NCBI RefSeq assembly: GCF_030681155.1
Contig: NZ_JAUXXE010000022.1
Span: 1-62,583 of the forward strand
Length of the DNA: 62,583 nt
Origin: Phenylobacterium sp.
GTDB taxonomy: Bacteria > Pseudomonadota > Alphaproteobacteria > Caulobacterales > Caulobacteraceae
Direction of reading: 5' to 3'
The first letter of the stretch is position 1; each line of letters opens with the position of its first letter. The notes beneath the pieces were generated by a model. It saw nothing but the letters and a program-made list of their open reading frames with translations. It made no database searches and had not been told where the DNA came from. Of this stretch, positions 61,270-62,583 are shown piece by piece. Position numbers and translations under genes: made by a program.

Positions 61270-61584
61270 TTGCGCAAACCACGCGATATCGACGCTGAGT
61301 TGCGAGCACTTCAGGACAAGGCCAAGAGCCTGAAGGCGCGTAAGATCGTGCAGCTGGGAGAGTTGGTGACGGCGACTGGAGCCGACATCCTAGACGCCGA
61401 GACCTTGGCTGGGGTCCTGCTTGAGGCGCTCGAGCGTGCGCAGCAACCGGACGCCGGGGAGGGGTGGCGCCTACGCGGAGCCGCCTTCTTTCAACGGCGG
61501 GCGCGGCCGGGCAAAAATGGCAGCAAGCCTGCGGGCGACGGCGCTGGCGCAGCAACGGACGGCGGCGGCCATGTCCCGCGCTGA
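61270..61584 (+). CDS. traC: TraC-like conjugal transfer protein
   Basis: 104 residues from a TTG after GGGAGAAGA. KPRDIDAELRALQDKAKSLK, then KIVQLGELVTATGADILDAE and TLAGVLLEALERAQ match TraC of Ti-type plasmids. Upstream in-frame ATGs give an unlikely N-terminus. Possibly helps relaxosome formation. Overlaps traD by 14 bases. Confidence 0.75.
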   Translation: MRKPRDIDAELRALQDKAKSLKARKIVQLGELVTATGADILDAETLAGVLLEALERAQQPDAGEGWRLRGAAFFQRRARPGKNGSKPAGDGAGAATDGGGHVPR

Positions 61585-61840
61585 GGCTGTCCGCGCCCGC
61601 TCCGACAACCGTGCCTGGGCCGTCGAGCGCAGAGCGCGTACCCGTCAGCTGATCGAGCTGGGGGGGCTCGTCCAGAAGGCCGGTCTGGTCGATCTCACTG
61701 ACGACGATCGCGCCGCTCTGCTCGGAGCCTTCCTCGGCCTGGCCGACATGCTTAACAGCGAAGGTGGGAAGAATCTGGAGGAGGTTTGGCGGCGTCGGGG
61801 GCGCAGGTTATTCGAGGCCGAACAGCGAACCGAACCCTGA
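61571..61840 (+). CDS. traD: TraD-like conjugal transfer protein
   Basis: 89 residues. RARTRQLIELGGLVQKAGLV, then DLTDDDRAALLGAFLGLADM is the TraD signature of Ti-type systems. In those plasmids traG follows; here the next gene is on the opposite strand, so traG is missing from this place. Confidence 0.85.
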   Translation: MSRAEAVRARSDNRAWAVERRARTRQLIELGGLVQKAGLVDLTDDDRAALLGAFLGLADMLNSEGGKNLEEVWRRRGRRLFEAEQRTEP

Positions 61841-61874
61841 GGCCCCCCACGGCGGCGCTCAGCTTCTGGCCGTT

Positions 61875-62261
61875 CTAAGCTCCGAAGTAGCTGTCGTCGG
61901 ATCGACAATCGGCGCAGCGCTCGTCGTCCGTGGCTGCGGTCTGTTCATTCAGCGGCTGGCGGCAGCCGGCGCATCGAGCGGGCTCGATGCGGGAACGAAT
62001 GCCGAGCTGAAATCGTACGTCACGGGCCGATCTTGTCAGCGGCCAAGGACCAAGATGCGGCGTCAGCCAGTCCTCGACGCTCCACGTCATCATCGGCAGC
62101 AGCTTGATGCGCTGGCCATCTGATCGAACCTCCACAGGGTAGCCTTTGGCCAATAGCGATGCCGCGTAAGCCTTGGCCTGCTGATCATCCTCAAAGTTCA
62201 ATTCGCTGGCCTCGAAAGGTTCGCCAAGATGGTTGATCAGGACGAACACATAAGTCGGCAT
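61875..62261 (-). CDS. Hypothetical protein with C-terminal CxxC pairs
   Basis: 128 residues. N-terminal small domain (PTYVFVLINHLGEPFEASEL) loosely like DUF6894, then a linker and RCAGCRQPLNEQTAATDDER-CADC, a zinc-binding pair. Starts before a good AGGGGAAC ribosome site. Function unknown. Blocks the usual traG position. Confidence 0.6.
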   Translation of the reverse strand: MPTYVFVLINHLGEPFEASELNFEDDQQAKAYAASLLAKGYPVEVRSDGQRIKLLPMMTWSVEDWLTPHLGPWPLTRSARDVRFQLGIRSRIEPARCAGCRQPLNEQTAATDDERCADCRSDDSYFGA

Positions 62262-62303
62262 GGTTCCCCTCCCCAGAAAGATGCCCAGACGTCCATTAAG
62301 CCG

Positions 62304-62543
62304 TCAAAATACGCCAACAGGGAACCCCGGCTGAACGCCGCTCGGTTCCTCCTCCCAATGGTCGGCGGGGATGATTGTCATCAGCGGTTTGCCGATCATC
62401 TCATCAACGGTGTAGCCGAGCAGTCGCTCGGCGCCCGCGTTCCAACTGGTGATAACGCCGTCGAGATCCCTGCCGAGAATGGCGTCCTGCGAGGACTCTA
62501 CGATCGCCGCCAGGTGCTGGGCCGCCAAAAGCTGCCGTATCGC
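62304..62543 (-). pseudogene. PAS-domain sensor fragment
   Basis: Reads [40 protein letters not shown] and GKPLMTIIP, a typical PAS start, then diverges ([13 protein letters not shown]) and stops. Upstream of the fragment a TGA lies in frame at 62544-62546. With no start codon but TTG and no output domain, it looks like a broken piece of a sensor kinase. Confidence 0.55.
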
Positions 62544-62583
62544 TCACCACCCTTGAGTATATCAAGTCGCGCGATTATATATC

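Overview
The window reads as accessory DNA of a high-GC alphaproteobacterium, most likely Caulobacteraceae (Caulobacter, Phenylobacterium or Brevundimonas; inferred from gene content and style, not from a database match). It is part of a large conjugative plasmid or plasmid-derived element: it holds a Trb-type mating-pair formation cluster, a Ti-type TraA relaxase with TraC, TraD and an oriT-like site, a ParA/ParB partition pair, and three unrelated replication initiators (RepC, RepA/RPA type, Rep_3). Both ends look incomplete: the first gene is cut by the edge and the last feature is a PAS fragment.

Layout. 0-1 kb: a partial AbiE toxin-antitoxin remnant and an XRE regulator. 1.4-8.4 kb: a stress island with hemerythrin, HPII-type catalase, hemerythrin, a haem-oxygenase-like diiron enzyme, an ATP-dependent DNA ligase and a DUF4142 lipoprotein. 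9-18 kb: a solo LuxR-type HTH gene followed by trbC-D-E-(orf91)-J-K-L-F-G-I. There is no trbB and no traG, and trbL has an in-frame stop. 18-24 kb: many small stress-type genes (DUF3606, MscS, phage-holin-like, DUF3618). 24-29 kb: a DUF4143 ATPase, RepC and ArdC antirestriction. 30-34 kb: HipBA, small hypotheticals, a KGG stress protein and an aspartic protease. 35-43 kb: a caa3-type cytochrome oxidase module (fused CoxA-CoxC, CoxB-cytochrome c, extra c-type cytochromes, cytochrome b561, CtaG, a PQQ-type sugar dehydrogenase and a DUF2231-like protein). 44-47 kb: SSB, a DUF1612 HTH protein, five 20-bp palindromes and RepA. 47-51 kb: SHOCT, excalibur and WGR proteins and a second HipBA. 51-56 kb: ParB, ParA, candidate parS palindromes, and Rep_3 with iterons. 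56-62.6 kb: hypotheticals, DUF6118, TraA, oriT, TraC and TraD.

The strongest pattern no single gene explains is regulatory. Exact matches to the alphaproteobacterial general-stress sigma factor (EcfG/SigT) promoter, GGAAC-N16-CGTT, lie just upstream of four separate small genes (at 1552, 7798, 18468 and 19211). One-mismatch versions precede several others, and a divergent pair precedes the caa3 oxidase operon and the diheme cytochrome. No EcfG, PhyR or NepR gene is present, so I infer that the element carries a stress cargo regulon controlled by the host's general stress response. The second notable pattern is a set of unusual palindromes tied to replication and partition: AACTTGCCAATTGGCAAGTT five times before repA, AATTGCACCGGTGCAATT three times around parAB-rep, and 22-bp-spaced GTCAGGA iterons with an inverted outlier 2 kb away.
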